Assembly (NCBI GenBank): GCA_036346405.1
Contig: CM070558.1
Location: forward strand, 558,001-622,000
DNA from: Phyllostachys edulis
Taxonomy: Eukaryota; Streptophyta; Magnoliopsida; Poales; Poaceae
Length of the DNA: 64,000 nucleotides
Reading direction: 5' to 3'
Shown here: positions 33,203 through 46,395 of the stretch, in pieces
Layout: each line of letters opens with the position of its first letter
Numbering within the stretch: the stretch's first letter is position 1
Translations under genes and position numbers: made by a program
Notes under the pieces: model-generated
Databases searched by the model: none
Seen by the model: the letters and a program-made list of their open reading frames with translations, nothing else
Told to the model about the DNA's origin: nothing

Positions 33203-36200
33203 ATTCAAACTTGTAAGAATTGTCGGAAAATCACAGAGCATATAAATTTCTAAAAATTTTACATGACAAACTATACTAGGTCAGGAACCCTTACATAAAT
33301 ATTCGTAAGTTTTGGGCTCCATTTTCTTAGTACAAAAATTCAGCAAATACTCAGCTAGATTTTGGAAATTCAAAAACTAATTTTCAATTCCTGATGGACC
33401 TTTAGACCGAATCTAAGCCGGCCCATTTTTGCTTGCCCAGCTCTAGCCCGTGCCAACCCCGCTCGCTCCCTCTTGCTGACGGGTGGACCCCACTCGTCAG
33501 AACCCATCGTCCACCTCACCTTCGCTCACACTCGCTCGCGCGCCCTCGCCAGCTCCGCCCGCTCGCCCGCAGTTTTTCCTCATCGCCCACCGTTTTCATA
33601 CCTCACCTACCTCCATCTCATCCGCCTAGCTCCGCCCATGCTGCCTACCTCTTAATGGCGCTCAACCCCCCACCCTGGTGGAGACACTGAAGCGAGCCCG
33701 CGAGAATCTTGTCGTGGCTGTATTTCTCGCCGCTATTCTCACGCGCTACTCGCTCGTACTTAAGCCTCCAACCTCGTCATAGTCTCTAGCTCGCCATTCT
33801 CACCTCCCACCAAGAACCAGAGCTTCTCGCTCCTTGGTTCATCGGGAACGAGCGCGTCATTCTCGATGCCGGTGAGCAAGCCTCACAATGCCTTAGCTTT
33901 GGTGAGCTTTCTTGCCCTCGCCAACCATGTCACCATGTGCCCCTTACCTCACTGATGCTTCTTTTGTGCTTGATGTAGCTCTGGGAACCCTGTAGCGTGA
34001 ACGCGCCATCGTCTTCTTCACCTCCGGTGCACACTCCACTTTGGACCTTCATGACACTAACGTTCTGGTGAGCTTGAACCTCACCTGACCGCGTCATTTC
34101 GTGTCCTATGCTACACTGATGCTTCTCCCTCGGTTGATAATGATCCACACGCAGGGAATCCACCAAATCGACCTTCTTCCTCGTTTCCGGCCGCCGCAAC
34201 CCTATTCTAGTTAGCCGTCACCACGGTGAGTCTCTAGTCGATTCCTTCTATACTTACCATCCTCAGTGTGCATACGAGCTAATACGCACCTCCTTGTAGC
34301 ATCTCCATCACCATAGCACACCGTCACCGTGAGCCATCTTTGCACCGCCGTTGCTCAACGTCGCCAGGCCACTCCGGTCATCCCCCGACGTCATCAAGGA
34401 CTTTGGTGAGCTTCTAGTAGCCCCCTAGAACTTTTGCGCGCATTAGATCGGAGAATTAGCTAGCGTAGCGTAGATTTTGTCATAGCCAGTTATGGCGCCG
34501 CCGCTCCGGTGACCATTGGTCCTCGAGTCGCTGCCAATAGCATCATAAACGTCCCCTAGAGCCAGTGCGTACCATCTTTCATCGCCGATTGGCTCCATTC
34601 GCAAAATGCACCTTGGACTCGAGGAGCTTCGCCGCTCATCTCCGGTGTAGCACCACCTCCAGCCATCTCTCCAGCCTCCACCACCACTCGGTGGCATCAC
34701 CGTTGAGAGAGGAATCCATTTTGGCTATTCCTCTCTTTCTTTCTATCTCTGATCGGTGGGACCCACTCGGTTGGGGATTAAATTAACGCAAATGATAGTA
34801 AGTAAGAGTGCCAAGAGTATGACATGTGGGACCAGCCGAAAAGATAATAAAAAAAATCTAATTTCAAACGTTTTTAGTAAATGTGTCACTGACATGTGGG
34901 ACCATGCGCTATTCACGGTTTTAAAACACGTTTTAAAACCTAATAGACAAACATGTGGGCCCCGACCGTTAGTTAATTAAAATCAGAAATATGTTTAACC
35001 AATAGTTAATATATAATGAGTCTATGACATGTGGGACCACCTCTATCTTATAAATAAAATGAATAAAACAAAAATATGAGTCACTGACAAGTAGGCCCCA
35101 CATGTAAGTTAACAAAAATCGAAAAAAAAAGAAAAGCCGCTTTTAGCCAGAGTAAAATACGTTTTCTCTACTGAAAAGCGTAAACCTCAGTAGAACTTAG
35201 AGAAGAATACGCTTTCTCTGCTGGAACGCGTAAACTTCGCAACTTACACTTTCGACGTCAGCACTTTTATAATTTCTGGAATTTTCAAACTGAAGCAAAT
35301 TAAAATGTTAATAACTTTTGCATACAAACTCCAAATGAGATGAATCTTTGTTCTAAATTCATATAAAATCATGGTCTACCTATATATGCAAAAAATATTT
35401 GGATTTTGTTGCTGTTGAAATTATTTTGCTATATTTAATTTGCTTTCGGCTCTTTTAGACGTCGATTGCCCAAACGACTTTTGCAATGATACTCCATCCT
35501 CATATTCAGAGGAACCAGAGCAAGGCAAGTGCCTCCATTGACCATGTTGATCCTGCTATTTTAATTATTGTATTTCTTTTTACAAAATCTACTATGCATA
35601 CATGTATGTTTGATTAAAATTGCTATATTCGGGGTTAACGATGGTCGTAATCCTATTTGATGCATGCACCTCCCTTAAATGTTGATATCCTTACTGTTGT
35701 AGCCATTAGGTTATGGTATAAACTACAGATGATGTCAATTTGGGAATTTTGAGTATGAGTATCGCACAATTGCTTAGTCAGGCTATTGTCTTTACAAAAA
35801 ATTTGCTAAAAGGATGACATATTAAATATGAGTTTGGGAGATTTTGGAATGATGGTCCAGAGGGGTTTACCTCTGTTATTTTGTATAAAAATAAAAATAA
35901 AAAACTTAGTCTGCAACGCAGGCGACTTATACTATATTCTGAGAAGTGTGAGGGGTGTATCTCACAAGTAGATAGATGGAGATCCTCGTCTGGGTCAATT
36001 AAGGACCAAACACCAGCAACTCCTATCTAAGCCTAAGATTATAACCACATGTGCTAGTATGAGACGACATTAGCTAATTAAGTCATTGAAAACTAGCCTT
36101 GGACGTTAGTAGGTCGTAGTAGTGTGAGCATGACCGGTGTAGGCATGTTCGAAGGGGCTCCCTTTACCACGGCGTTGGACACAAAGCTTGCCGACACAAT

Positions 36201-37173
36201 GACGAATGCCTCACTGAGACGGGGGTGTACCCAGGTGAAGTGAGGGTGTAAAGGCTTCAACGTGTGCTCTAGACTGATTACCAAAGGTAGTGAGCGGTGG
36301 TATCGACGGATGCCAAACAAACTAGAGAATTCGTGTGATGTGGGTAAAGTCACCTCTATAGAGTGTAAATCTATTTAAATAGTCGTGTTTGCGGTCATGA
36401 GCATGCTTAGTGCAGACTTAATGGGTATAGTTTTGGTTTTCATAAAAAACAATTTCGTTGGAAAATGTGGGAAATAGTTTGTTGGTTTATATTTGAGTTG
36501 AGTGCCATGTCTATGGCTGAAAATAAGATGTTGGTTGTAGTTGAGGAGGGTTGCGAGTTGTGATTAATTCAATTACTTACTTTTTGTCCTTTATCTATTT
36601 AACTGCTCTTTAAATTTCCATTGCAAAGTACTACATATTGATATTGCAAATAAAACTTGCTTGATGCTGAAAATAACTTGTAGTATAGAACCTCATCCTC
36701 TGTTAGCCATACATGTATATAAACTTTGCGATATGCTACAAATTTTGCTGAGTACGCAATGTACTCAATCTTGCTTAATTTGTTGTTCAGACTTAGAGGA
36801 TGAGCCCACACCGGAAGACGTCTTCTTTGCACCTAGAACCGGTGGGTTCGTTGATGGGTCTTTCTAGGACTTGTCTCTTGTCGGTTGCCTAAGGGTTTTG
36901 ATGGACATGCCGCTGGGATTTTGGATTTATTACATATTTGCTTCCGCTGTTACTTTTGCTACTTCTGATACTTAAGCTTTTATTTGGTCGATCGGGCCTT
37001 GTGTTGTAAATAATGTAATCGCTTAAGTTATGTACCATACTTTGTTTTATTCTGTATGTATGAATGTATGGATGTGATTATCAATGTTGTGGATGTGTGT
37101 ACTAGCCACTGATCGTGGGACTAGTACGGTACACACATGAGGGCTTCAGGTATTCAAAGCCTGGGGTTCAACA
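33203..37173 (+). mobile_element. 5' LTR of the Tekay-like element, 5'-truncated
   Basis: This aligns with the 3' LTR from the 'aaacttgtaagaat' block onward, so the first 150 bp or so are lost. It includes a degenerate repeat of 'catgtgggacc' (34820-35110) and the palindrome block (36343-36407). It ends ...ttcaaca at 37173, three bases before the primer-binding site. Its short ORFs are not conserved coding sequence. Confidence 0.8.
34815..35115. repeat. Degenerate 'gacatgtgggacc' repeats within the LTR
   Basis: The phrase (gacatgtgggacca, aacatgtgggcccc, gacaagtaggccccac and variants) recurs five times at about 60-75 bp spacing. Confidence 0.6.
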
Positions 37174-37177
37174 GCGT

Positions 37178-37189
37178 TGGTATAAGAGC
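37178..37189 (+). other. Primer-binding site (initiator methionine tRNA type)
   Basis: TGGTATAAGAGC follows the LTR end by four bases and matches the usual TGGTATCAGAGC at all but one position. Confidence 0.8.
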
Positions 37190-38066
37190 CATACTGACTG
37201 TAGGACAAGCCCTAGTTAGAATGTCAAGTAGATTAGGAATTGATTTTCAAAATGTATCCTATTTAACCACAAAATAGTTGTGAAAATTTAGGAGTTTTTG
37301 CTAATCTTTCCCCTCTTAGCATTCTCCTCTCATCTAAGTTACTCTTTTGCTATCTCTTCTCATCTTCCTTCAAAATAATCATAGTTTAGGAGAAGATATG
37401 CTCTCTGAAAATAAATAATTTTAACCATATTTAGGGTATTAAAACAGAGCCAAATGTTTTGAAAAAGTCCCTAAAACATCCTACATAAAGTTCTTTTGGA
37501 AATCCATTATTTAACTAACAAAGATGCCACTCTAGATGGATCTTTCCAAAAAATTTAGAACCTAGTTATATTCTGAAAATGATGTGATGTACTTTTCTTT
37601 AAACCGCTTATACCTTCATTTGGTGTTAAATTGTTGATATTATAAAGGTCTATCGATGCATAAAGACCAAGGGTAGTATGACCTAAAATTAAACCATATG
37701 TATTGGTTAAATAATGTAGATAGTGAATAAAATTTGTGCTACAATTCTTTTCTGGTCTTAGTATCATTTCTTTTCTATGTCTCTTATTATGTGTAGAAAT
37801 GATCACTAACTTTCCCTCTCTCTTAAAATGTAGATGCCGACATACTGGGAGCCGTAGTACCGCACTAGCGCCTTCAAGGAGGGTACGCTGCAGCACACCT
37901 TGTGGGTGATGCTACATCATGTTGACTGGTCGTACATGCCTTAGTACACGGTCTTCAGCATGCCCTCTAGTGCGACATCTACCGAGTACCTCACTTAGGT
38001 GCTCATCCAGAGGCATCACTTTGGAGACCCCACTTTTCGTTACTACAGACGGGCTCTAGTGTCCTG

Positions 38067-38441
38067 ATGTCGCTCTACGATGTGGCCTATGTTGTCATCG
38101 TACGCCTACAACACGAGCTACCAGAGTTGGAGGACCCGTTCTTCCACTTCCCCGCACGGATGGTGGATAGGGAGGAGCACACGTATCAGGTGAAAGGAAG
38201 GCCGTTCCTCACTCCCCACCTGCACCTCGCCGCTCTCGTGAGATCGCTCGATGGGTACCTCTGTCACGTGACACGCGAGCTGTTGGAGGCCCGACGGAGG
38301 ATCTCCACCCTCGAAGATAGCATCGCTCCAATGGTGGCCCAGGGGCTCTTCTCACGAGAGCTACTGTACGGGGTGGATGCCGTACTAGCACCCGCTGAGG
38401 AGCTACCAGAGCCCACCATTCACATTCGATCAGGTGCTTGA
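38067..38441 (+). CDS. ORF upstream of gag in the Tekay-like element, function unknown
   Basis: This is an open frame of 124 codons between the primer-binding site and gag. It includes 'LPELEDPFFHFPARM', 'HLHLAALVRSLDGYLCH' and a helical 'RELLEARRRISTLED'. The frame is probably a remnant of a longer coding segment beginning near 37833, where stops interrupt it. Extra 5' ORFs are known in some plant gypsy elements, but I do not recognise a domain. It could also be the degenerate N-terminal part of the gag-encoding frame. Confidence 0.35.
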   Translation: MSLYDVAYVVIVRLQHELPELEDPFFHFPARMVDREEHTYQVKGRPFLTPHLHLAALVRSLDGYLCHVTRELLEARRRISTLEDSIAPMVAQGLFSRELLYGVDAVLAPAEELPEPTIHIRSGA

Positions 38442-39110
38442 TGTCCTCGCATGTCGGTCATCAGTCACCGCCATCGCGTGATGGCCACCTACTCGGTTGC
38501 GGAGGAGCCACCGAAAGTAGTGCAGCGACACCATCTTCTCCACGACGGGCACGGGGGTTTGAGTACCTTAGCCCTTCATCCTCCACTGCCCCGGAATCTT
38601 CAGCTGCTACACGGTGCGATCGCGACGACTAGACGGAGACTGACAGTCGAGAGCTCACTTGTAGGGTTTTAGTGTGAGCACTTTTGGGTATTTTGTAGGC
38701 CAATATTTATGTAACATATTGCTATATAATGATTGTAATTTGCTACTTATAGTGGTTTAGTTGCATTTTGTAATGCTAAAGCGACGGGCATGCGAACATG
38801 TAACATTTGACTAGTATGTTAAAAATTCATGTGTGCTGTCCTCATGGTTGAAAAAACATGCATATTTCAAATTAGACAAGTTATTTTAGTATGGGATGAT
38901 GTTACTTGCCGACCCACTTAACTTGTGCTTATTCCCCCTCATCCAGCGCACGTTTGTTGAATCATTCGATGTATGGAAAGGATGCCGGTAACACGCTTCG
39001 TTAACCAGCTCATGGCAATGGTAGCTGTCTCCAGATCACGACAATAGAGAGGCAAGGTTCCAAATCCTTTGTAACCCAACCCGCTACATCCTTCTACGTC
39101 GCTACCGCAA

Positions 39111-39350
39111 GCTGAGCAATCTCAACCTGCTGCCACTAAAGAACCAGAGGTTCTGCCGCCATCATCCACCATGGCACAAGTGCTTGCCATTATTGAACAT
39201 GGGTGGCAGACGAACACTCTTCTGCTCCAACAACTGGTGCAGAACGCCGCTGCCCTCAGCACTGCTGTCGGAGGAGGCAAAGCTATTGCGAACCAATTGC
39301 AGTCCAGGATGGACGAGTTCATGTGGACTCAGACGCCGACGATTGGCTTC
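39111..39350 (+). pseudogene. N-terminal gag segment, interrupted by a solo LTR
   Basis: The helical text typical of the start of chromovirus gag runs up to 39350. The family X LTR then begins, and the same frame resumes at 43695 after it. The coding text across the two flanks matches the conserved 'DDWLRTVE'-like gag motif, which supports both the insertion point and the identity. Confidence 0.7.
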
Positions 39351-42300
39351 TGTAACGTCCCGTTTGTCCAGAATTTTTTGAAAAATTTCAAAATAAAAAG
39401 AACCATTTGGTTTTGATGAGAGTTTCAAAGCTTAACCTGAGATTTTCAGAAATCGAGGTGTTTAAAATGACTAAGCCAAACTTCAACTAATCAGTTCAGT
39501 TTCTTCTGGAGTTTGTTGGAGTTTTCCTTGTCTCTTTTGCTTGGTGTGCCTTTAAGCTTGGCCTCTCCTTTCTAGGACCTCTTCCGTGTCTGGACCTCTC
39601 TCGGTCCAGACCTCCCTTGTGTTGGACTTTCCCTTGTCTAGACCTCCTTCCTTTGGTCTGGACGTCTCCGTATGCCCAGATCTCCCTCTCACGCCTTGAC
39701 CTTCCCTTGTTCTCTGGACCTCCCCTGGTTTGGATTTCCTTCCGTCCAGACCCCCTTTTTGTTGGCTTGAAACTCCTTGTGGGTTCATCTTGACCGTCCA
39801 GACCTCCTCTTAACTTCTCTGGACCTCCTCTTATGCCCTTTGCTTGGACTTTCCTTTAGTCCAGACCTCCTTTAGACTTCTTTTGTTGGTTTGAATCTCT
39901 TTTCAGGGTTTGGACCTCCTTTTGATCTAAACCACTTTATCTGTTTAGACCTCCTTGTGGTCTAGACCTCTTTCTCCGTTTGAATCTTCCCTTGGTTTTG
40001 ACCTCCCCTTTGGGTCACAACCACCCCTGAGGTGTTCCAAGCTCGGGTGTGTGTTTCAAACATCCTTGAATTTCAAAATTCTAAATTCGGGTTGAATCCC
40101 CCTTTCTCTCGGACCTCCTCGTGTTCAGTTGAACCTCTCTGTGTCCAATTGGACCTTCCTTGTGTTCATTTGGACCTCATTGTGTCCTTTTGGACCTCCC
40201 CGGGTCCATTAGGACCTCCTTGGCCCTTCCATCTTGGCCGTTAAGACCTCCTCTATGACTATTTTAACCGTCGGGATCTCCCTTGTGTTTATCCTGACCG
40301 TTAGGACCTCCCCTTTGGAGATCTTAACCGTTCAGACCTCCCCTTTATTAGATCTGACCGTTATGACCTCCCCTTTGGAGATCTTAACCGTTCAGACCTC
40401 CCCTTTGTTAGATCTGACCGTTAGGACCTCCCATTTGGAGATCTTAATCGTTCAGACCTCCCTTTTGTTAGATCAGACCGTTAGGACCTCCCCTTTGGAG
40501 ATCTTAACCATTCAGACCTCCCCTTTGTTAGATCTGACCGTTAGGACCTCCCCTTTGGAGATCTTAACCGTTTAGACTTCCCCTTTGTTAGATTTGACCG
40601 TTAGGACATCCCCTATGGAGATCTTAACCGTTCAGACCTCCTCCTTTATTGAGATCTTGACCGTTAGAATTTCGTTTTGGAGATCTAACCGTCAGGACCT
40701 CCCCTTGCTTTAGATCTTGACCATCGGACCTCTTGTGAGTCTACGAGCAGGTCCTTTGGACCTCCTATCCTCAGGACCTCCTCATGGTTGTTGTCTTTTG
40801 GACCTCCTGTCTACAGGACCTCCTCGTTGTTGTGTTTTTTGATCCTCCTCGAGCACCTCCTCCTTGTGTTTAGACCTCTCTGTAGGTCTAGACCTCCTCT
40901 TTGTGTTTAGACCTTCCTGCTGGTCTAGACCTCCTCTTTGGGTTTGGACTCCCTGTTGGTTTGGACCTCCTTTGTCCTCAGGACCTCCTCCTCCTCTGGA
41001 CCTTTTTGTCCTCAGGACCTCCTCCCCGCAGGACCTCCCCACCGTTTGGGCCTCCTTGCCCTTAGGACCTCCCCGTGGTCATTTTGCAAAGATCACCCTT
41101 GCGGTCAAGACCTTCCTCGTGGGTCACGACCTCCTCCCTTGACCTCCCCTTGACTTTCACAGGACCTCCTCCTATTCTCAACCAGTTCCTTTGACTGCCC
41201 TGTTCACTTCCTCAGTTCCTCCGCTCAATGTCTTAAGCGCGTTTGATGTGGGTTGAGTCACTTTAAATGTAGTCATATTTGAGATACTGTGTTTATTCTT
41301 TTGAGGGCATACCCTGTCCTAACCTTGTCCTAGCATTCCCAATCATTGACACGTGTGCCCAAGCCCCTTTGTGTTGCTCCGCCACCTTTGGCTATAAGTA
41401 GCATGTGGGTGCCTCCCTTTGCCACCTTTTTCCTCATTCCTAACTTCTTTGCTCTCACCCAAGCTTTCTTTGTGCATGAGACCTCTCCAGGAGCTCTTCG
41501 TAGCTGCTCCAGTGCCTCCTCTTCATCTAGAAGTCCACCCTTCTTGGGGTTGGACCTCCCTTTGTTGGGCCTCCCTCTCTGTGGATCTTTTTTCTTCGGT
41601 TCTTGCCAAGTTTGTTTCGGTTTCTTTTTGGAGTTGCTTTATTCAGTTGTTTTTCTTTGCAAACGTGTAGATTCCATTGGTGCTGAGGAGCTCGAAGATC
41701 CAGCAACCTTCTCTGAAGCCCAGCAACTCGTCGCCGAAGGCAAGTCGTGGACCTTTGATCATCTTGAACCCATTTCACAAAAGTATTTTGCTTTGAATTA
41801 AACTTGCATTGCTAGTTGTATAAAACTGGTTTTGGGCATAGTTACTTCCCTACTTGAGTTTATGCCTCCTTGAATATTTGTACTAGACATGTTGACATGT
41901 ATCCCTTGGACATCTTAGGATGGGTACTGTTAGTTGGTCTCTTATTGATATTGCCAACCTGGTATCGTTTTATGCTTAGACATGCTTTAGTAGACGTTGG
42001 TCTCACCAAGTGTCATCATTGTTAGTTTACCCCACAAGACTTGGTTGTGGCTTGTGTAGTAATGTGACCGGTGTAGTGATTAAATGAAGTGTGGCCTGTG
42101 TGAGGCCATGACATTTGTTGTCGCTTAACTAAAACTTTGTTGAGCCAAGGATTTGGGTGGTCCTCTGGCGAGTTGAACCCAACAATGATAATTTTGTTAA
42201 TGAGCTATGGAACCGTGGCAATGCCACTGCTGTTAAAAGATGTGTGCCCGGGACCGGGGTGGTCTTTGGGCTGGTTTGAACACAAAACCGTTTTATGCTC

Positions 42301-43694
42301 AGGCAGGTTGGCAGGGAATTTGAGTAGTGGGTGTAGCATGCACATCGGGTCGTGGTCAGACTCGCCTGAGCAGCCAACTAAGGACTTAACCTTGTGAGCC
42401 ATTGATCTGTGCCATGCCGTGCAACCACATGTCCATTATGGGGTAGACCGGGTGTAATAATTAGGGATACTGGATTCGGTTCTGTTATGGTTGGGAATGG
42501 CGCAAGAAGGGGCCGGATTGAGGCGAATCCTTAGCGAGCAGAACCGAGTCGAAGCAGACCTTTGTAAAAGCCTGGTGGTAGTCTCTACTTGATTCACATG
42601 TCCAAGGTAACGTGTGAAATATCAAGTGACTGCCTCTTGTGGGTAAAGATGTACACCTCTGCAGAGTAAATCTATTCGAATAGCCACGTCCTCGGTTATG
42701 GACATGCCCGGAGATTTCGAACGAGGGGTAGACTTTTTCTAAAATTTGTGGGCCACGGTTGGATTGTGGATATCGGCGAGTGCTCTGGGTGGCTCCGACG
42801 TACTCATGATGTCCACGGTGGGCTGTGGAAGTCATTGGAAACTCTAGAGTGGTCCAGGGTGCTCTAGGGTGGGTGCTCTGGAGAGATCTTGGAGCTCTAG
42901 GGTGGTCTTGGGCTTGGGAGTGTGTTCTCCAGAGTGGTCTTGGGAGTGAGCTGGTGCTCACGACCTCCTTTGAAAACAAAATGTACTTATGTATTAACTT
43001 GAGCTTTGTAATCTATTATGTTATTTACTGTCAAATATTGCTTTTTGCTAACTAACCATATAGCTCTCAATTGTCAAGCTGTGCATAAATATTCTTTGCA
43101 TACATTTTCCCCACGGCTTGCTGAGTACATTCAAAGTACTCATGGCTTGTGCCCTCTGTTTTAATCAGCAGAGGAAAGTGATCCAGGAAGTCTTGCGCTC
43201 TTTGATGGGGACCTCTTTTGAAGACCTTGTGCATAGGAGACGTCCTCCACTCGGTAGCTTGTGGGCTTGCCGATTGGCCTTCATGTATTTATGTTTCTGC
43301 TGCAGGTTCTCTCTTGAGTTGTAAGCCCGCGGGGTAACCTTGTAAAAACCTTGACCTTAAGGTCTTTTGCTAATAATATGTGTTAATTTGTCTGCTTCAT
43401 CTTTTGTGCTTGTGGTATGGAATTGATTACACCAATTGTTGAGCCTGTATGAGCTAGCCAATCTGATCCTGGGACTAGCTCATGGTGCACAGGGGCTAGG
43501 ATCCTCGGGTGGTCTTGGAGGACCTCCGGGTGGACCTTCGAGTCCTCCTGGGGAGGTCTTGGAGACCTCCTGGTGGTCCTGGGAGACCTCCTCGGATGGT
43601 CTTGGAGGACCTCCCAAACCTCCAGGTGGTCCTGTCGGACCCCCTGGGAGGTCCTGAGAGATCTCTCCAGGAGCTCCCGAGATAGGTTCTCATA
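39351..43694 (+). mobile_element. Family X solo LTR (4.3 kb) inserted in gag
   Basis: It starts TGTAACGTCCC and ends GGTTCTCATA (probably a decayed ...CACA). The direct 5-bp duplication GCTTC lies at 39346-39350 and 43695-43699. Features in order are: U3 with dozens of gacctcc heptamers and a 60-bp tandem array (40261-40620), a TATA-like 'ggctataagtagc' (about 41390-41402), the palindrome block (42639-42708) and a GACCTCC-rich tail. It carries no primer-binding site and no gag or pol, so it is a solo LTR. The long ORFs inside come from the repeats. Confidence 0.85.
40261..40620 (+). repeat. 60-bp tandem array, six units, in family X U3
   Basis: Six consecutive 60-bp units, each of two related 30-bp halves (atcttaaccgttcagacctc... 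and gatctgaccgttaggacctc...), have few differences between units. A matching array lies in the other solo LTR at 51301-51720. Confidence 0.95.
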
Positions 43695-43699
43695 GCTTC

Positions 43700-44454
43700 G
43701 CACTGTTGAGAGCGAGTTGATCATTTCCTAGTGCAATGACGAGGAGAAGGTGCTATATACATCTTATCAACTGCAAGGACCGACAGCCGCTTGGGTGGAG
43801 AACCATCAGACTATTCTGGAGGAAGGCCAGACTCTCACATAGGCTGGCTTCAAGAAGGCGTTCTGTGAAGCCCACATCCCAGTGGGTCTCATGGACATTA
43901 AGAAGTGAGAGTTCTATGAACTCCGGTAGGGGAACATGATGGTGATGGAGTTCCTCCATCACTTCAACTACTTTGCCCGCTATGCTGCTTCAGAGATACC
44001 GAACAAAGAGAGGAATGTCACTCTCTTCCGGGAGCGCCTAAATGATGAAATGAAGTGGACACTCGCTACCAATGATATCCCCAACTTCCATACCTTGATC
44101 AACAAGGCAATCCAAGTTGAAGATAGCACTCGGACAGTTGTGGAGAGCCGCAAGCGCAAGTGGTTAGTGCAGAAATCAGCAAGCAGCTGCACGCCAAGAC
44201 CTCACATTTGGCAACCATCAAACGCACGTCCTTCGGCACCACCACCTCCAAGGTTCCAAGACCAAGGTCCTCGCCCGCAGCAAGCCGTGGTACAACAATA
44301 TAACCATGGAGGACAGCCGTCTGATAAGCAAAACCGGGCAATAGTCATCACCTGCTACGGCTGTGGCGAATGTGGGCACTTTGCGAATGAGTGCCTAAAG
44401 AAGAAGCTTCCAGCGCCTCAACCTAAACCCCTAGGCGTCCAGCAGCGACCCTAA
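43700..44454 (+). pseudogene. C-terminal gag with CCHC zinc knuckle, broken
   Basis: Coding text resumes after the solo LTR with 'CNDEEKVLY' and 'PTAAWVENHQ', then several stops. From 43936 it is open: 'FLHHFNYFARYA', 'FRERLNDEMKWTLA' and the nucleic-acid-binding knuckle CYGCGECGHFANEC (C-x2-C-x4-H-x4-C). A basic Pro/Gln-rich tail follows. Confidence 0.85.
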
Positions 44455-44568
44455 GGCCTTGCACGTGGTTAAGGAGGGAAGCAAGCCCCCAAACCAGCGC
44501 AAGGCTTCGGACGCGGCCATCTGAACCACACGACCGCCGAGGAGGCCAACACAACAACTGATATAGTT

Positions 44569-44925
44569 ATGAGTACGATTCTCGTCCACTCAATACCTAC
44601 ATTAGTGTTATTTGATTCTAGAGCTTCTCATTTATTCATTTCTAAGAAATTTTCCATGCAACAAGAATTAAGAACTACATCCCTAGAAAGCATCATGCTA
44701 GTTCACTCACCCGGGTCTGTCATGAGGGTAAAACTCGGTTGCTTTGATGTACAAATTGAGATTAATGGGGTAGGATTCAATAGGATTCAAAGACAACCTT
44801 ATTATGATAGATACGCCTGGGTTGGATATAATTCTTGGGATGGACTGGTTAGCCAAACACAAGAGAGTAATCGATTGTGCAGAACGAGTCATTTCTCTTG
44901 TCAACTATGATGGAGAACTAATCGT
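44569..44925 (+). pseudogene. Aspartic protease region of gypsy pol, degenerate
   Basis: The active-site triad appears as 'LFDSRASHLFIS', where retroelement proteases have DSG or DTG, so the glycine is changed to Arg. The downstream flap-end motif 'DIILGMDWLAKH' is well kept but in another frame, showing a frameshift near 44790. Confidence 0.8.
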
Positions 44926-44969
44926 TTTCTCCTCCACATGTGCTGCTCCATCGCAGCAGCCCACGCCCA

Positions 44970-46352
44970 ACTCCATCTTAATCCCAGAGATTAGTCAGGT
45001 GCCCGTGGTATGTGAATATCTCAACGTGTTTTCGGATAAATTGCCAGAGATGCCACTGGACCGTGACATGGAGTTTATCATCGATTTAATACCCGGGACA
45101 ACACCTATATCCAAGCGACCTTATTGAATGGCATCCGATGAGTTGGTTGAATTAAAGAAACAACTCAAATAGAAATTAGACAAAGGATTCATCCGTCCTA
45201 GCTCGTTACCATGGGGAAGCCCCGTGCTATTTGTGAAGAAGAAAGACAACAGTCTGCGGATGTGTGTCAACTACAGTTCTTTAAATGAAGTCTCCATCAA
45301 GAACAATATCCTCGCCCGAGGATTGACGATTTGTTTGATAAAATGAATGGTGATTGTGTCTTCTCCAAGATTGATTTGAGGCTCGGTTATTTCCAACTCA
45401 AGATCAAGCTGGAAGACATTCCAAAGTCTGCATTCACTACTCGTTACGGCTTGTACGAGTACACTGTAATGTCATTGGGACTCACCAATGCTCCCGTAAG
45501 TTTTATGAATCTTATGAATAAGATTTTTATGGAGTATTTGGATCAGTTCATGGTGATCTTTATCGATGACATTCTTATCTATTCCAAGAATATAGAAGAA
45601 CACGGGCAACACTTGCATATGGTGCTCGACAGGGCGTGCGAACATCGATCAATTGAATGCAAAATTCAGAAAATGCGAATTTTGGCTAAAAGAAGTCGAC
45701 TTTTTAGGCCATGTTCTATCTAAAGGAGGTGTGGCCATGGACCTGAGAAAAATACAAGATGTCCTAGCTTAGGAACAGCCCCACACCGTTTTGGAAGTTC
45801 GAAGTTTTCTCGGCCTGGCCGGATATTATCGTCGGTTTATCGAGAACTTCTCCAAAATCGCAAGACCAATGACACAACTTCTGAAGAAGGAGAAGAAATT
45901 TGAATGGTCAATGTCATGTGATGAGAGATTTCAAGAATTAAATAAAAGGCCTACAACAGCTCCAGTGCTTACTCTACACGACATATACAAAAGTTTTGTT
46001 GTGTATTTTGATGCATCCCGCAATGGCCTCAGTTGTGTGCTGATGCAAGAGGGCAAAGTGGTGGCCTATTTGTCATGTCAGTTGTGGTCTCATGGAGCTA
46101 ATTATCCAACACACGACTTGGAATTGATAGCCGTGGTTCATGCTCTCAAGATTTGGAGGCATTATCTCATCAGCAATCGGTGCGAAATTTACATCGATCA
46201 CAAGAGACTGAAGTATTTCTTCACGCAATCAGAACTAAGCCTAAGGCAATGAAGATGGCTTGAGTTTATCAAGGACTACGACCTTGGCATTCATTACTAC
46301 CCCGGTAAAGCCAACGTTATAGCCAATGCTCTTAGCCGAAAACTTCACTACA
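44970..46352 (+). pseudogene. Reverse transcriptase and RNase H of gypsy pol, degenerate
   Basis: RT begins with 'EYLNVFSDKLPEMPLDRD', continues through 'PSSLPWGSPVLFVKKKDN' and 'FSKIDLRLGYFQLKI', and keeps the catalytic 'FIDDILIYSK'. RNase H follows with 'VVYFDASRNGLSCVLMQ' and 'YPTHDLELIAVVHALKIW'. Stops occur near 45125, 45170, 45770 and 46250, with frameshifts near 45300 and 45650. The enzyme cannot be made from this copy. Confidence 0.9.
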
Positions 46353-46395
46353 TAAACATATCGATTGAAGCAAATCAACCGACGTTGCTTGAAGA

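Noticed and set aside
33433..33690. Ser/Pro/Arg-rich ORF near the start of the Tekay LTR
   Set aside because: The same LTR region in the 3' copy (48260-48520) does not keep the frame, so it is not coding.
40234..40575. 113-codon repetitive ORF
   Set aside because: It is produced by the 60-bp tandem array, which happens to be a multiple of three. It has no start context or homologue.
40261..40620. CRISPR-like array
   Set aside because: Units are head to tail without unique spacers, in a plant LTR.
42485..42979. 164-codon ORF on the minus strand
   Set aside because: It lies in the family X solo LTR and has no domain. Repeated tracts explain its length.
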